Origin: JAWLGZ01 sp041690635 | GTDB lineage: Bacteria; Pseudomonadota; Gammaproteobacteria; Thiohalomonadales; Thiohalomonadaceae | NCBI GenBank assembly: GCA_041690635.1 | Contig: JAWLGZ010000001.1 | Span: forward strand, 186,001 to 250,000 | Direction: 5' to 3' | DNA: 64,000 nt | Shown here: positions 17,684 through 28,925 of the stretch, one piece after another | Position numbering within the stretch: the stretch's first letter is position 1 | Layout: each line of letters opens with the position of its first letter | Translations under genes and position numbers: made by a program | Notes under the pieces: generated by a model | The model's database searches: none | Seen by the model: the letters and a program-made list of their open reading frames with translations, nothing else | Told to the model about the DNA's origin: nothing

Positions 17684-18816
17684 CACCGAACCCGGGCCGT
17701 GGCGGCATTGCCGGTCAGGCATTGGTCATAGAGGGCACAGTACGCGCGGGCCATAACGTCGGAGGAGAACGAGTCGACCACCCGCGTGCGCGCGGCCCGG
17801 CCGATGGAGTGGGTGAATTCCGCATCAGCCATCAGCCGTTCACACGCCCGCCGCAACGCCTCCGCATCGCGTGGCGGCACCAACAGACCGCTCTCACCGT
17901 CCCGCACCACCGCCGGGATCTCACCCACCGCGCTGGCGATCACCGGACGGCCCGCCGCCATCGCTTCCAGCAGCGCCATCGGCAACCCCTCCTTGTACGA
18001 GGGGAGCAGCACAATATCCATCGCCTGAAGCAGCGCCGGGACATCCCCGCGATGGCCGAGCAGGCACACCCGAGGCTCTCTGCCCGCAACGCGCCGCCGA
18101 ATCGACTCCTCGTCCGGACCGCTCCCCACCACCAGCAGCGCCACCTTGTGACCCGCCCGTGCAATCGCCGCCAGCGCATCGAGCGCATCGAAATGCCCCT
18201 TCTCCCGTGTCACCCGGCCGACGATCCCGAACACGGTCACGTCAGGTGTAAGCGCATACTCACGCCGAATCGCCTCACCTGCTTCAACAGAGGCCGTGCA
18301 GCGCTCCACATCCACGCCGTTGCCGATGCGGACAAGACGCGGTGGCCGAATCCCCTTGGCCGCCATCTCCTCGATCAGCGGGCCGGACACCCCCACCACG
18401 CGATTAAAGGTACGCAACAGAAGCGCATCGACCGCCGCGTAGACCTTCAGGGCGCGGGTGGTGCGCAGCCAGTTGTGGTTGGTGGCCACCAGGGGCACAC
18501 CCGCAAACGCGAAGCGGGCATAAAGATCCTCCCGGTAACCGTGGGTGTGGATCACATCGGTTGCGCGGTCACGGACAAAGCGGCGGATATCGCGAAAAAC
18601 GTGATGGTCGAGCCTGCTGCGGCACGGAAACGGCACCGTCTCGATTCCCCGTGCGCGGGCCGCCGAAACAAGCTCAGGGAGTGGTTCGTCCAGATCATGG
18701 GGGACACCAAGAACGGATTGGTAACCGCAGGCGGCGGACCGGGCAGCCAGCTCCAGCACGACGCTCTCCGCCCCGTAGAGCCCGCCCGAACAGCGAAGGT
18801 GTAACACGGTTCTCAT
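17683..18816 (-). CDS. glycosyltransferase family 4
   Basis: Second GT-B transferase, 377 residues, upstream of and overlapping the first. The start MRTVLHLRCSGGLYGAES is a GT4 N-terminal glycine loop; VFGIVGRVTREKGHFDALDAL and the donor motif SYKEGLPMALLEAMAAGRP near residue 280 define the family. Start ATG at 18816; an upstream in-frame start would add about eight residues. The pair probably adds successive sugars to one glycan. Its 5' edge lies 75 bp from the VOC gene end, where the cassette-like region begins. Confidence 0.88.
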   Translation of the reverse strand: MRTVLHLRCSGGLYGAESVVLELAARSAACGYQSVLGVPHDLDEPLPELVSAARARGIETVPFPCRSRLDHHVFRDIRRFVRDRATDVIHTHGYREDLYARFAFAGVPLVATNHNWLRTTRALKVYAAVDALLLRTFNRVVGVSGPLIEEMAAKGIRPPRLVRIGNGVDVERCTASVEAGEAIRREYALTPDVTVFGIVGRVTREKGHFDALDALAAIARAGHKVALLVVGSGPDEESIRRRVAGREPRVCLLGHRGDVPALLQAMDIVLLPSYKEGLPMALLEAMAAGRPVIASAVGEIPAVVRDGESGLLVPPRDAEALRRACERLMADAEFTHSIGRAARTRVVDSFSSDVMARAYCALYDQCLTGNAATARVR

Positions 18817-18891
18817 CCCTGACCCGCCCCGGCCTGTCACGGGGGATAAGGGTAGACCAGGGGGTGCAATCGGAGCCTCTTTTCCGGGGAG

Positions 18892-19317
18892 TTACGGGGC
18901 GTCCTGCCGTCTCCCAGCTTCAACGCCTGTCGGCTGGGCTCCATAGTTCGCCACCTCGACAAGATTTCCATCTGGATCCCGGAAATAGACCGAGGTAATC
19001 GGGCCCACTGCACCGGTTCGCTGAACCGGGCCCTCAAGGACGTCAAGATCGTTACTGCGTAGGTGCTCAAGCACTTGCGTGATTGGAACACTCGTAACGA
19101 AGCACAAATCCGCCGACCCCGGAGCAGGAATCATCGCCCTTGGCTCAAACTCGTTTCCGTGTTGGTGCAAATTGATCTTCTGCCGCCCGAACAACAGAGC
19201 CCTTCTTCCATCTCCGAACGTAGAGACTTCCATACCGAGAACCTGCTCGTAGAAAACACAGGTTGCCTCGATATCCTTGACCGTCAGCACGACATGGTCG
19301 ATTGATTCAACGTTCAT
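18892..19317 (-). CDS. VOC-family (glyoxalase/dioxygenase fold) protein, probable old cassette
   Basis: 141-residue protein with the paired beta-alpha-beta-beta-beta fold of the vicinal oxygen chelate family. MNVESIDHVVLTVKDIEATCVFY opens domain 1 with a metal-ligand histidine, and VYFRDPDGNLVEVANYG ends domain 2 with a terminal glutamate. Such proteins include glyoxalases, fosfomycin-type resistance enzymes and dioxygenases; the substrate cannot be told. The ATG at 19317 is 8 nt past a perfect GTTGAAC core (19325-19331, minus strand), as expected of an integron cassette, but no attC is seen after its stop. Confidence 0.8.
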   Translation of the reverse strand: MNVESIDHVVLTVKDIEATCVFYEQVLGMEVSTFGDGRRALLFGRQKINLHQHGNEFEPRAMIPAPGSADLCFVTSVPITQVLEHLRSNDLDVLEGPVQRTGAVGPITSVYFRDPDGNLVEVANYGAQPTGVEAGRRQDAP

Positions 19318-19324
19318 GACTAAG

Positions 19325-19354
19325 GTTCAACGTCGCGCGATGGCATTGTTAGCC
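19325..19354 (-). other. clipped attC recombination site
   Basis: On the minus strand GGCTAAC (19348-19354) and GTTGAAC (19325-19331) are good outer core sites, and the AATGCCATC next to the first resembles the attC at 25204-25293. The whole site is only 30 bp, too short for a working attC (normally 55 bp or more), so its centre seems to be lost. Confidence 0.55.
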
Positions 19355-19472
19355 TCTGCTTCGTGTGTGCGGACGTAGCCATTTCTCGAACTCCGCCACG
19401 GCGGCATCGGTCTCCGGCGTGAAGTAGATCGCGTCCTCCGCCCAAACCCGACAGGCCGAGGAGGCCTTTCCC
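19349..19472 (-). pseudogene. remnant of a cassette gene fused to the end of the diguanylate-cyclase gene
   Basis: In the frame ending with the TAA inside the clipped attC (19349-19351), the minus strand encodes about 40 residues of protein-like sequence (AEDAIYFTPETDAAVAEF then EKWLRPHTRSRG). It has no start of its own; the frame runs back into the 3' end of the diguanylate cyclase gene in a different phase. This looks like the C-terminus of a cassette gene whose 5' part was lost where the signalling block joins the array. Family not recognised. Confidence 0.45.
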
Positions 19473-20373
19473 TCAAATCTCAATGACACACGTCGTGTTG
19501 CGCCCCGACTCCTTGGCCTGGTAGAGCATCCTGTCCGCCGCTTCGGAAAGCTGCTCGGGCGTGACCTCATCGGTTCGGGTGGTGGTCGCCACGCCTATGC
19601 TGAGGGTGACATGCGGCGCGACCGTCGAATGCGCGTGCGGGATCGACAGCTCGGCCATGACAGCATGGAATTGCTGCGCCATCTGCAACGCGCCGGCGCT
19701 GTGGGTGCCGGGCATGATCGCCGCGAACTCCTCGCCGCCATAACGCGCCAGCATGTCTCCGGGGCGATGGATGCAGCCGTTGATCGCCTTGGCCATGCGC
19801 ACCAGGCATTCGTCGCCGGCGCCGTGTCCATAGTTGTCGTTGTACTGCTTGAACTGGTCGACGTCGATCATCATCAACGAGATCGGCAGTTTTTCGCGCT
19901 GGCAGCGCCGCCACTCATCGCCGCATACCCGATCGTATGCCCGGCGGTTCGAGACATTCGTGAGCGCATCCATCGAGGCCAGGCTTTCCAGCATGTCGTT
20001 TTGGCGCTTGAGCCGCAGGTGCACACCGAGCCGCGCCTTGACCACGGCATTGTTGAAGGGCTTGGAGATGTAATCGACAGCCCCCAACGCAAACCCCATG
20101 GTTTCGTTCTCGGCGTCCCCCATCGCAGTGATGAAGATGATCGGGATGGAGAACGTTACCGGGTTCGACTTGAGCTTGCGGCAGACCTGGTGGCCATCCA
20201 TGCCCGGCATCAGGATGTCGAGCAGGATCAGATCGGGCTGGCCGTCGACGGCGGCCTTGATCGCCTGTTCGCCGCTGGTCGCGGCCATGAGCCTGTAGTC
20301 CCTCTTGAGCAGGCTGTTGAGAATGTTGATGTTGATGCGCTCATCATCCACGATCAGGATGCGCGGCCGGTCG

Positions 20374-23298
<2,925 letters not shown>

Positions 23299-23308
23299 CC
23301 GCTTGCGC

Positions 23309-24733
23309 TCAGGCGAAATCGAAACCCGGATTGCGGTCCGGGCTCTCCGGTTTTCCGCCTCCGAAATGGAACCAGTGGCGCGCCTCTTCCAGCACGCTCT
23401 CACCGACAAAGTAGGCGGCCTCTTCCAGCAGCAGGCCGGCCTCCGACGGCGGCAGGAAGCCGAGCAGCTCCTTCAGCGTGAACGTCTTCAACACCGTCCC
23501 CATAAAGGTGCGCACCTCCTCGGTGGTGATGTCCAGGGTGAACACCTTTTCGCAATAGATGGGATCGACGTGGTACTGACTTTCCGGGTTGAACAGGCCG
23601 ATGAAGCGGTCCAGCAGGTGCGCGGCCGCATCGGACAGGAAGTGCGTCATCAGCGCATTGAGCACGATCTCCGAGCGCTCGCGGAAGCGGAAATGCGGGA
23701 TGGCGGCCAGCTCTGCACGGCCCAGGGAGTCGGCCCGCAGCGCCGCATCGAGCCTGGCGGAAAAATCGCGGTAGTTGTTGAGGATGAACGACATGCCCCA
23801 GCCGCACGGCGTGGTCCAGCACGCCGCATCCCCCGCGAAGATCACGCGCTCGCGCGCCAGCTCCTGCGACACGCTGGCCGACGGGTACCACCCGTACTTG
23901 ATCTCCTTGATCTCCATGTCATGGAAAGCCGCCGTGCTGGCCTCTTCGCGGATGATGTGCCGGTAGACCGGCTCCATCTCCTCGCGGGAGACAATCTTCT
24001 TGCGCAGATACAGAATCAACGAGAATGAGGTGCGGGGATCGAGAATCTCGTATTCGAACACCGGACGCCCTTGCTGCAGCGAGGCATCGGGGTTCGCATT
24101 GGTGTCGGCGAAGGTCTGCCACAGCATGTAGTCCCCCACCTCCATGCCGCCCAGCCCGTTGGGGTGATCGCCGATCGCGCCGAACACCGACCACCAGTAG
24201 TAGCCAGCGCGGCTGATGCCATATTGCTTTGCGATGGGGGAATCGTAGCCGGTGCAATCGACCAGCAGCCGCGCCTGGAACTTCCCACGCGCGGTGTCGA
24301 TGCTGACGCCGTTGGCGCTGACCTCGTGCGAGCGGTACTCGCACTGGTCGAGCACTTCCGAGCCGTTGTCACGGATCGTCGAGACCCAGTGCGGCAGCAA
24401 GCGCGTTTCGTCCACGTAGGGATAGCGCTCGAACTGGCGCGCTCTCCATTGCGCCTTGGCGCCAGTGAAGGTGCTGGCGAGAAACCGCGTCACGCCCCCA
24501 TAGGTATAGGGGCGCACCTCGTCGTTCACGACATTCAGCGGCACGAACCAGCTGCGCTTCGTCGTCCCCGCCTGCCCTTTCTCCACCACCACTACGCGCC
24601 AGTTGCGCGACAACTCGGATGCGATGGCCAGCCCTGCCGGACCACCCCCAATCAAGGCTACATCGTATTGCACAGAAGACTCCCTGGAGTGCAGGTTGAA
24701 AATCCGTTCATCATTCTTATTGATATCGGGCAT
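23309..24733 (-). CDS. FAD-dependent oxidoreductase, lycopene-cyclase/halogenase-like
   Basis: 474-residue flavoprotein. The dinucleotide-binding motif VALIGGGPAGLAIASEL lies near residue 25, and the second FAD motif VIFAGDAACWTTPCGWGMSF near 315, a combination reminiscent of lycopene cyclases, geranylgeranyl reductases and flavin-dependent halogenases. The halogenase WxWxIP motif is not seen, so halogenation is not claimed. No signal peptide. Start ATG at 24733 (MPDINKNDER), 24 bp after an attC-like site. First gene of the block with the hybrid kinase and diguanylate cyclase. Its product could be the ligand or redox cue of that kinase; this is speculation from position. Confidence 0.7.
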   Translation of the reverse strand: MPDINKNDERIFNLHSRESSVQYDVALIGGGPAGLAIASELSRNWRVVVVEKGQAGTTKRSWFVPLNVVNDEVRPYTYGGVTRFLASTFTGAKAQWRARQFERYPYVDETRLLPHWVSTIRDNGSEVLDQCEYRSHEVSANGVSIDTARGKFQARLLVDCTGYDSPIAKQYGISRAGYYWWSVFGAIGDHPNGLGGMEVGDYMLWQTFADTNANPDASLQQGRPVFEYEILDPRTSFSLILYLRKKIVSREEMEPVYRHIIREEASTAAFHDMEIKEIKYGWYPSASVSQELARERVIFAGDAACWTTPCGWGMSFILNNYRDFSARLDAALRADSLGRAELAAIPHFRFRERSEIVLNALMTHFLSDAAAHLLDRFIGLFNPESQYHVDPIYCEKVFTLDITTEEVRTFMGTVLKTFTLKELLGFLPPSEAGLLLEEAAYFVGESVLEEARHWFHFGGGKPESPDRNPGFDFA

Positions 24734-24756
24734 TAAACATGGCTATCCCGGGGCTT

Positions 24757-24902
24757 TCAACCGATATTCCATCCGTGGCAGCCCGGTGCGGTGCGGACGC
24801 TGCTGGCTAGACTTGTCGGAGAGCGGCCCTTGGCCAGCGGCAGCGAACTACATCACCCCCTTTAGCTAGCGGTGCGCGGTCGGATGGAGCGCTACGTTAG
24901 GG
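24757..24902 (-). other. attC-like site, leftmost of the main array
   Basis: Minus-strand R'' is CCCTAAC (24896-24902) and the weaker R' is GTTGAAA (24757-24763). TCCATCCG and CGGATGGA near the two ends can pair. At 146 bp it is at the upper limit for attC sites, and the last core base is off consensus, so this is the least certain of the series. Confidence 0.5.
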
Positions 24903-25180
24903 CTTGTCACTGATGTCATAGTGGTCACTGAGAAACCGCATAATCTCCTCGGCCTTCTTCTCTCTCAGAATGCCGAAACTGATGTGTGCGTCCAAATAGC
25001 CGAGCAAAAACAATAAGGAATACTGGATTGGCTCTCCGTCTTCTCGCCCATTTAGATCCTCCGCCAGCCTTGATCTTCATCGGGCTCGGGGTATTCCTCG
25101 TGCAACAGACCCAAGGCAATGCCCAGCGCACCAAACGCCTCTTCAGCCCACTGCTTCGTCTTGCGCGGAAGTTTCTTCAT
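24897..25180 (-). pseudogene. frameshifted cassette gene, unknown family
   Basis: The ATG at 25180 opens MKKLPRKTKQWAEEAFGALG and reads to EEYPEPDEDQGW before an early stop. The next frame then carries a protein-like tail (GEPIQYSLLFLLGYLDAHIS, then REKKAEEIMRFL, ending SDKP) whose TAA lies in the attC core. The span is 284 nt; adding one base gives exactly 95 codons, so a single-base deletion near 25075 explains both halves. The intact protein would be about 94 residues. No family recognised. A shorter frame over the same DNA in the third phase looks like a shadow. Confidence 0.6.
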
Positions 25181-25203
25181 TCGAATTCTGTACGGTTTCT
25201 ATA

Positions 25204-25293
25204 CCTTAACGTTCGCCATAACCAGCAGTGAAAAGCGGGGGCGACGAAGGCGCGCCGCTTTTCACTATCCGCGTTGATGGCGTTGTTAGCCAT
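25204..25293 (-). other. attC site after the DUF3592 cassette
   Basis: On the minus strand GGCTAAC (25287-25293) opens and GTTAAGG (25204-25210) closes a 90-bp site. GTGAAAAGCGG and CCGCTTTTCAC form a near-perfect central stem and GCCAT/ATGGC pairs further out: a full-length attC. Confidence 0.8.
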
Positions 25294-25394
25294 TAGGTTG
25301 AGTTTAAGGGTACTGACCCCTTAAGCACTCGACCTCTGTACAAATCCCACATTACGCAGCCCGTCGAAATGAAAGGGAACTGGCACGGAGGCAG

Positions 25395-25814
25395 CTAATA
25401 GGTGGCCCCCTTTATTAAATGCAGCAAGTCCGACAGCCCAATGCCCAGCGGAACGATTCCTATCGCAATCAGGCCCAATTCGAACATCCAGATCTGGAGG
25501 AAGCTGTCGACGGCGGCATGGCGAGGGTTGTGGGGGTCATATAGGACGCCAATGGGGCCTCCCACGACGTATCGGTCTCTGGCGCCGCCGCCCAAGGCCT
25601 GAAAGGTGTAGCTGCTACCGCCCACTTCGAAGCGAACCACGGGAATCGCCACTGGCCCGCGTTCGGCACTTCCCGCGCTGGAAGCGAAGCGAACCACCTT
25701 GCCCACCGCGCGCTGCGCCCGCAGCACGAACGCCAGGGTTCGTACCGCCAGGAACAACCCAGCGCCGGTCATCAAAGTCCCAAACAGCAACGTCAGTCGA
25801 TCATCGAAATCCAT
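25395..25814 (-). CDS. DUF3592 membrane protein (cassette)
   Basis: 139-residue protein with one membrane helix at each end (about residues 8-30 and 108-130) flanking a small beta-rich soluble domain (VAIPVVRFEVGGSSYTF, then VGVLYDPHNPRHAAVDSF-like text). This is the standard DUF3592 pattern, a family of unknown function common in integron cassettes and mobile DNA. Start ATG at 25814 (MDFDDRLTLL). It lies between attC 25870-25924 and attC 25204-25293, with about 100 untranslated bases after the stop, and appears intact. Confidence 0.8.
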   Translation of the reverse strand: MDFDDRLTLLFGTLMTGAGLFLAVRTLAFVLRAQRAVGKVVRFASSAGSAERGPVAIPVVRFEVGGSSYTFQALGGGARDRYVVGGPIGVLYDPHNPRHAAVDSFLQIWMFELGLIAIGIVPLGIGLSDLLHLIKGATY

Positions 25815-25869
25815 AGGTCATCCCAAGACCGGTTCTTCATGTTTCCACATTACCTCTCCACTGGTTCCC

Positions 25870-25924
25870 TGCTAACGTAAGGCGCCGCGCTTTTGCGGCG
25901 CCCCTCTCGAATGCCATGTTAGCC
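25870..25924 (-). other. short attC site
   Basis: Minus-strand GGCTAAC (25918-25924) to GTTAGCA (25870-25876), 55 bp, with a perfect GGCGCCGC/GCGGCGCC stem. It is near the minimum length of attC sites. Confidence 0.75.
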
Positions 25925-26017
25925 GTGCGGGGATTTAGCACCAACTTTCCATACTCCAACAACTGCTGCCGCGATGGTAAGTAAAACATTAACTGCTCCA
26001 AAGGCTGACTCTTGCAT
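25919..26017 (-). CDS. very small membrane peptide in its own cassette
   Basis: The 181-bp segment between two attC sites has room for only a tiny gene. From the ATG at 26017 one frame gives 32 residues, MQESAFGAVNVLL followed by TIAAAVVGVWKV, ending SPHG with its TAA inside the attC core (25919-25921), the classic cassette arrangement. It is one membrane helix with a short basic tail. The same frame is open back to the previous core site (TEIAVRSLAQGQLLPEYKAAY), so a non-ATG start could give about 60 residues. A different frame running through the attC looks less gene-like. Function unknown. Confidence 0.45.
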   Translation of the reverse strand: MQESAFGAVNVLLTIAAAVVGVWKVGAKSPHG

Positions 26018-26105
26018 ATACGCGGCCTTGTACTCAGGAAGGAGCTGACCTTGTGCAAGAGAACGAACAGCTATTTCTGTTGCCGCAGTTACTGCTTGTT
26101 GAGAC

Positions 26106-26175
26106 GGCTAACGACAGCGCTCAGCCGAGGAAGGCCGCGTCGCGGCCTGACGTCGGCTGGAGTACCTTGTTGGAC
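26106..26175 (-). other. attC site after the LysE cassette
   Basis: Minus-strand R'' is GTCCAAC (26169-26175) and R' is GTTAGCC (26106-26112), 70 bp. Nested stems CAGCCGA/TCGGCTG and AGGCCGCG/CGCGGCCT are perfect. Confidence 0.82.
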
Positions 26176-26214
26176 GACAACACATACCTTTGCACCCAGG
26201 CAACGAAGTACTCT

Positions 26215-26831
26215 TCATGCCTTTGCAATCAGAACCGAACCGCATCCAATCATCAGTGCCCCTCCAAATTTGAGTGGCACCTCGGAGTCAACTCGGCCAC
26301 GAAGCCTATCAACGAATTTCGAGGCAAATATCACATACCCCAGTTTAACACCACCAACGGTCACGGTTGTGATTGCCATAATAAGCAATATGTCCCATAG
26401 ACCTATCCCTCCAATATCAACCAACGTCGGAAAAAGGCTGGCGTAGAACATAATGGCTTTGACATCTCCAAGGGTTAGAAATAGCCCTACCAAGAAATCC
26501 GTCGCAAACGAAGACGCCCGACTTGTAGTGCGCTGAACTGTTGGCGGAGACTTTGACTTCAGCAGACTGAAGCCAAGCCAAATCAAGTAAGCGCCCCCGC
26601 AATACTTTACTACAGAGAAAAAACGCCAAGCCATTCGGCTAGAAGGCTCATGCCAATTAATGCGATTGCCACGAAAACTAAATCGCCCGCGACAATGCCA
26701 AGCGCAGAAAACACGCCACTTACCCGTCCAGCGCTTACGGATCTGGCCACCACCAGTGCAACACTCGTACTTGGCATTGCAGCCAGTGGCAGCATCACCA
26801 GGAACAGCGTCACTGCTTCAATTATGCTCAT
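26215..26831 (-). pseudogene. LysE/RhtB-type amino-acid exporter, frameshifted (cassette)
   Basis: The ATG at 26831 (MSIIEAVTLFLVMLPLAAMP) begins a LysE-family exporter, continuing to VARSVSAGRVSGVFSALG and the third helix. At a run of six T (26618-26623, minus strand) the frame breaks after LLAEWLGVF. The next frame carries the rest (FFSVVKYCGGAYLIWLG to GGALMIGCGSVLIAKA). Adding one T restores a normal protein of about 205 residues. This is either a homopolymer deletion (or sequencing error) or, less likely, slippage. The intact family exports amino acids or their analogues. Confidence 0.75.
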
Positions 26832-26864
26832 CGATGTGTCTACGCCCCCGAACAGGTTCTCGTC

Positions 26865-26920
26865 GCCCAACGTTTCATTCAGCCGACACGTCGGCGCCCG
26901 ACTGCAATGCGTTGTTGGCA
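26865..26920 (-). other. short attC site overlapping the methyltransferase stop
   Basis: Minus-strand TGCCAAC (26914-26920) to GTTGGGC (26865-26871), 56 bp, with the central stem GCCGAC/GTCGGC. The stop of the upstream methyltransferase lies inside it. Confidence 0.78.
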
Positions 26921-27591
26921 GTTACCTCTGCAATGAATATAACGGAGGCGGGCTTATGGGTTTTTGGATGGACGGGCTCACTGATCTCAAGTAACCGAAA
27001 TCCGCTGCGCCGGAACAGTGCCACCCAATTGCTTAATGTCCTGAAATACCATGGAGCCGGATCCGTAAAATCAGGGCCAAACCCGTCCCATGAGCCTTCT
27101 CGCCAACCATCCTGATACGGGGAGTTTCCACACGAAACCAACGGATGGAGTGTTTGTACGATGAAGGCTCCGTTCGGTGCCAAGAGCGACGGCACCGCCT
27201 TAAACAGTGTCTCTATAGATTCCTTACCAAGAAGAGAGAAATTACAGACGACAACGTCGGATAAACCATCAAGCGCACCCTTTGCAATTTCATCGTAGGA
27301 AGCCACATAGAAACTGCCACCTCCGGCGTTCTGCGCCCGTTCGATGAGACCGGGAACGACATCTACCCCAGACACATGCGCCACCTTGTCAGCCAACTCG
27401 CGGACAAGCCATCCCTCGCCGCATCCAACATCAAGAACAGATTGGGGTGACCGTTTGAGAATAGCCTCAATGATCGCGTCATTGGTTACCAACCGACGGC
27501 TCTCGATTTTCCCTTTACGGACAGCCTCGCTCCACTGGCAGGCATTCTTAGACCATGAATCAAATATCTGTTCATCACTGAACGGGCACAT
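26875..27591 (-). CDS. class I SAM-dependent methyltransferase (cassette)
   Basis: 238-residue enzyme with the SAM-binding motif VLDVGCGEGWLVREL near residue 50, the post-I acidic VSGVDVVPG and motif DVVVCNFSLLGK near 115, in the order of the UbiG/BioC-like group. Start ATG at 27591 (MCPFSDEQIF), 20 bp after the core site of attC 27611-27691. The frame remains open further upstream through that attC, but upstream text is not protein-like. The last residues (ALQSGADVSAE) are encoded inside the following attC. Substrate unknown. Confidence 0.85.
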   Translation of the reverse strand: MCPFSDEQIFDSWSKNACQWSEAVRKGKIESRRLVTNDAIIEAILKRSPQSVLDVGCGEGWLVRELADKVAHVSGVDVVPGLIERAQNAGGGSFYVASYDEIAKGALDGLSDVVVCNFSLLGKESIETLFKAVPSLLAPNGAFIVQTLHPLVSCGNSPYQDGWREGSWDGFGPDFTDPAPWYFRTLSNWVALFRRSGFRLLEISEPVHPKTHKPASVIFIAEVTANNALQSGADVSAE

Positions 27592-27610
27592 ACCGCTCTG
27601 TCCTTCTATT

Positions 27611-27691
27611 GTCCAACGGCCAGCGTAACCGGCTGGCTTACCCGGAGTAACGCGTAGGGTGAGCCAGTCCGTGCTGACGCTGTTGTTGGGC
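27611..27691 (-). other. attC site before the methyltransferase cassette
   Basis: Minus-strand GCCCAAC (27685-27691) to GTTGGAC (27611-27617), both perfect core sites, 81 bp, with GACTGGCTCACCC/GGGTAAGCCAGCC and CAGCGTCAGC/GCTGGCCG pairing. One of the clearest sites in the array. Confidence 0.88.
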
Positions 27692-27801
27692 GACTCTACG
27701 CCACATTTGGCCGAACTATTCAAAACACCCATCTTCACAGTGCAGTAAGTTCCCTCGGCAAGCTTCAATAACCACGCCAAACATCTGCTGGGAGAAACCC
27801 T

Positions 27802-28206
27802 ATGGCTATTCGATCTGCAAGCCTTACAATTGTTACGCGCAAGCTGCCGGAAACTCACAAGTTCTATGAATCCCATTTCGGTGCGCGCCCGGTCTTCGAT
27901 TGCGGTTGGTACGTCGTACTCCGCTTTGACTCTTCCGGCCCCGGCCCGGAACTCTGCTTGATGGAGCCGCAAGACGGCATGGACCCCTTTGCAGGTGGAG
28001 CATTCCTGAACCTTCTTGTAGAAGATGCTGACAAGGTACATGACCGATTGAGCGAAGCCGGCTTGTCGGTGATGCTCCCGCTGGAAGATCATCCCTGGGG
28101 CGACAGGGGATTTGGGCTCCTTGATCCTTCCGGTGTAGTTGTCTATTGCTATCACCCTATCGCCCCCGCTCCCGAGTTTCAGAAGTACATCATCGAGGGT
28201 AACTAA
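27802..28206 (+). CDS. VOC-family protein, opposite orientation inside the array
   Basis: 134-residue vicinal-oxygen-chelate protein: SASLTIVTRKLPETHKFYES opens the fold and WGDRGFGLLDPSGVVVYCYHP closes it, close to the bleomycin-resistance/glyoxalase-like subfamily used as resistance or lyase enzymes. Start ATG at 27802 with GGGAGAAA upstream. It runs against all other cassette genes and ends 4 bp inside the convergent AraC-type gene, so it must have its own promoter in 27692-27801. The regulator next door may control it. Confidence 0.85.
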   Translation: MAIRSASLTIVTRKLPETHKFYESHFGARPVFDCGWYVVLRFDSSGPGPELCLMEPQDGMDPFAGGAFLNLLVEDADKVHDRLSEAGLSVMLPLEDHPWGDRGFGLLDPSGVVVYCYHPIAPAPEFQKYIIEGN

Positions 28207-28913
28207 GATCCGCGCAGCACATCGGGAGCAGTGAGCCGAGCCATGGCCTGCTCCCGGTTTGCGCGTAGCGTCATCGGAGTGCAGCCGAACCAACGTCGAA
28301 TTTCCCGGCTCATGTGCGCTTGATCCGAAAAACCGTGATCAGCGGCAATAGATGCCAAAGAGGTATCAGACCGGGAAACCTCCAGCCCGACCTTCCGGGC
28401 ACGAACCAGACCTTGCCAATACCTTGGGGGGGCTCCGGTGGCCTGAACCAACTTCCTCCTCATACTGCGTTCGCTCAACGACGGCGACTGGATATTCCCT
28501 ACCAGTCCGGTCCGGAGTTCGTCAAAGTAATTTGCGACCCAATTTGGAGCTGGACACGCCATCGAGTCTATCCGCCGAATCAGCTCATCAAGAACCAACT
28601 CACGATCGGTCCGAAAACTCCAACATTGGCCGAAAGATGGCAAATAGTGGGATAAATCCGCGTCTAAGCGCATCTTGCGTGGGTCCCTTGTATCCCAGGG
28701 AAAAGTGACTCCAGGAGTAAGGCGAACACCCACAAACCGGGTTTCGGTCTCACAGATAATCTGCCGTGCCGAGCCATCCAGCCCGCTGCAAATCACCTTT
28801 GGCCGTTGTTGCATCGGAATAATGGCGATCACGTCTCTACACCCGTCAGGCCAGATTAACGCATTCCCTTTGGGGAGTTGTGCCTCCCATGTGCAAATGA
28901 TCGGATTCACCAT
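28203..28913 (-). CDS. AraC-family transcriptional regulator
   Basis: 236-residue regulator. The C-terminal AraC DNA-binding domain spans about residues 140-225, with SLSERSMRRKLVQATG as first helix-turn-helix and SLASIAADHGFSDQAHMSREIRRWFG as second (position about 185-210). The N-terminal half (CTWEAQLPKGNALIWPDGCRD) resembles the DUF6597-type sensing domain of many such regulators. ATG at 28913 is used; a GTG at 28925 is possible. It converges on the VOC gene with a 4-bp overlap, an arrangement suggesting it regulates that gene, though nothing shows the effector. Confidence 0.85.
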   Translation of the reverse strand: MVNPIICTWEAQLPKGNALIWPDGCRDVIAIIPMQQRPKVICSGLDGSARQIICETETRFVGVRLTPGVTFPWDTRDPRKMRLDADLSHYLPSFGQCWSFRTDRELVLDELIRRIDSMACPAPNWVANYFDELRTGLVGNIQSPSLSERSMRRKLVQATGAPPRYWQGLVRARKVGLEVSRSDTSLASIAADHGFSDQAHMSREIRRWFGCTPMTLRANREQAMARLTAPDVLRGS

Positions 28914-28925
28914 CGCGTCAGCCAC

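Noticed and set aside
23309..24733. Flavin-dependent halogenase
   Set aside because: FAD motifs fit, but the WxWxIP halogenase signature is not seen; called more generally.
25837..26058. 73-residue frame through the short attC
   Set aside because: It reads through the recombination site and its text is not protein-like; the frame stopping inside the attC core (25919-26017) is more plausible.
26875..28293. 472-residue methyltransferase
   Set aside because: The frame runs through attC 27611-27691 and antisense to the VOC gene; the gene proper starts at the ATG at 27591.
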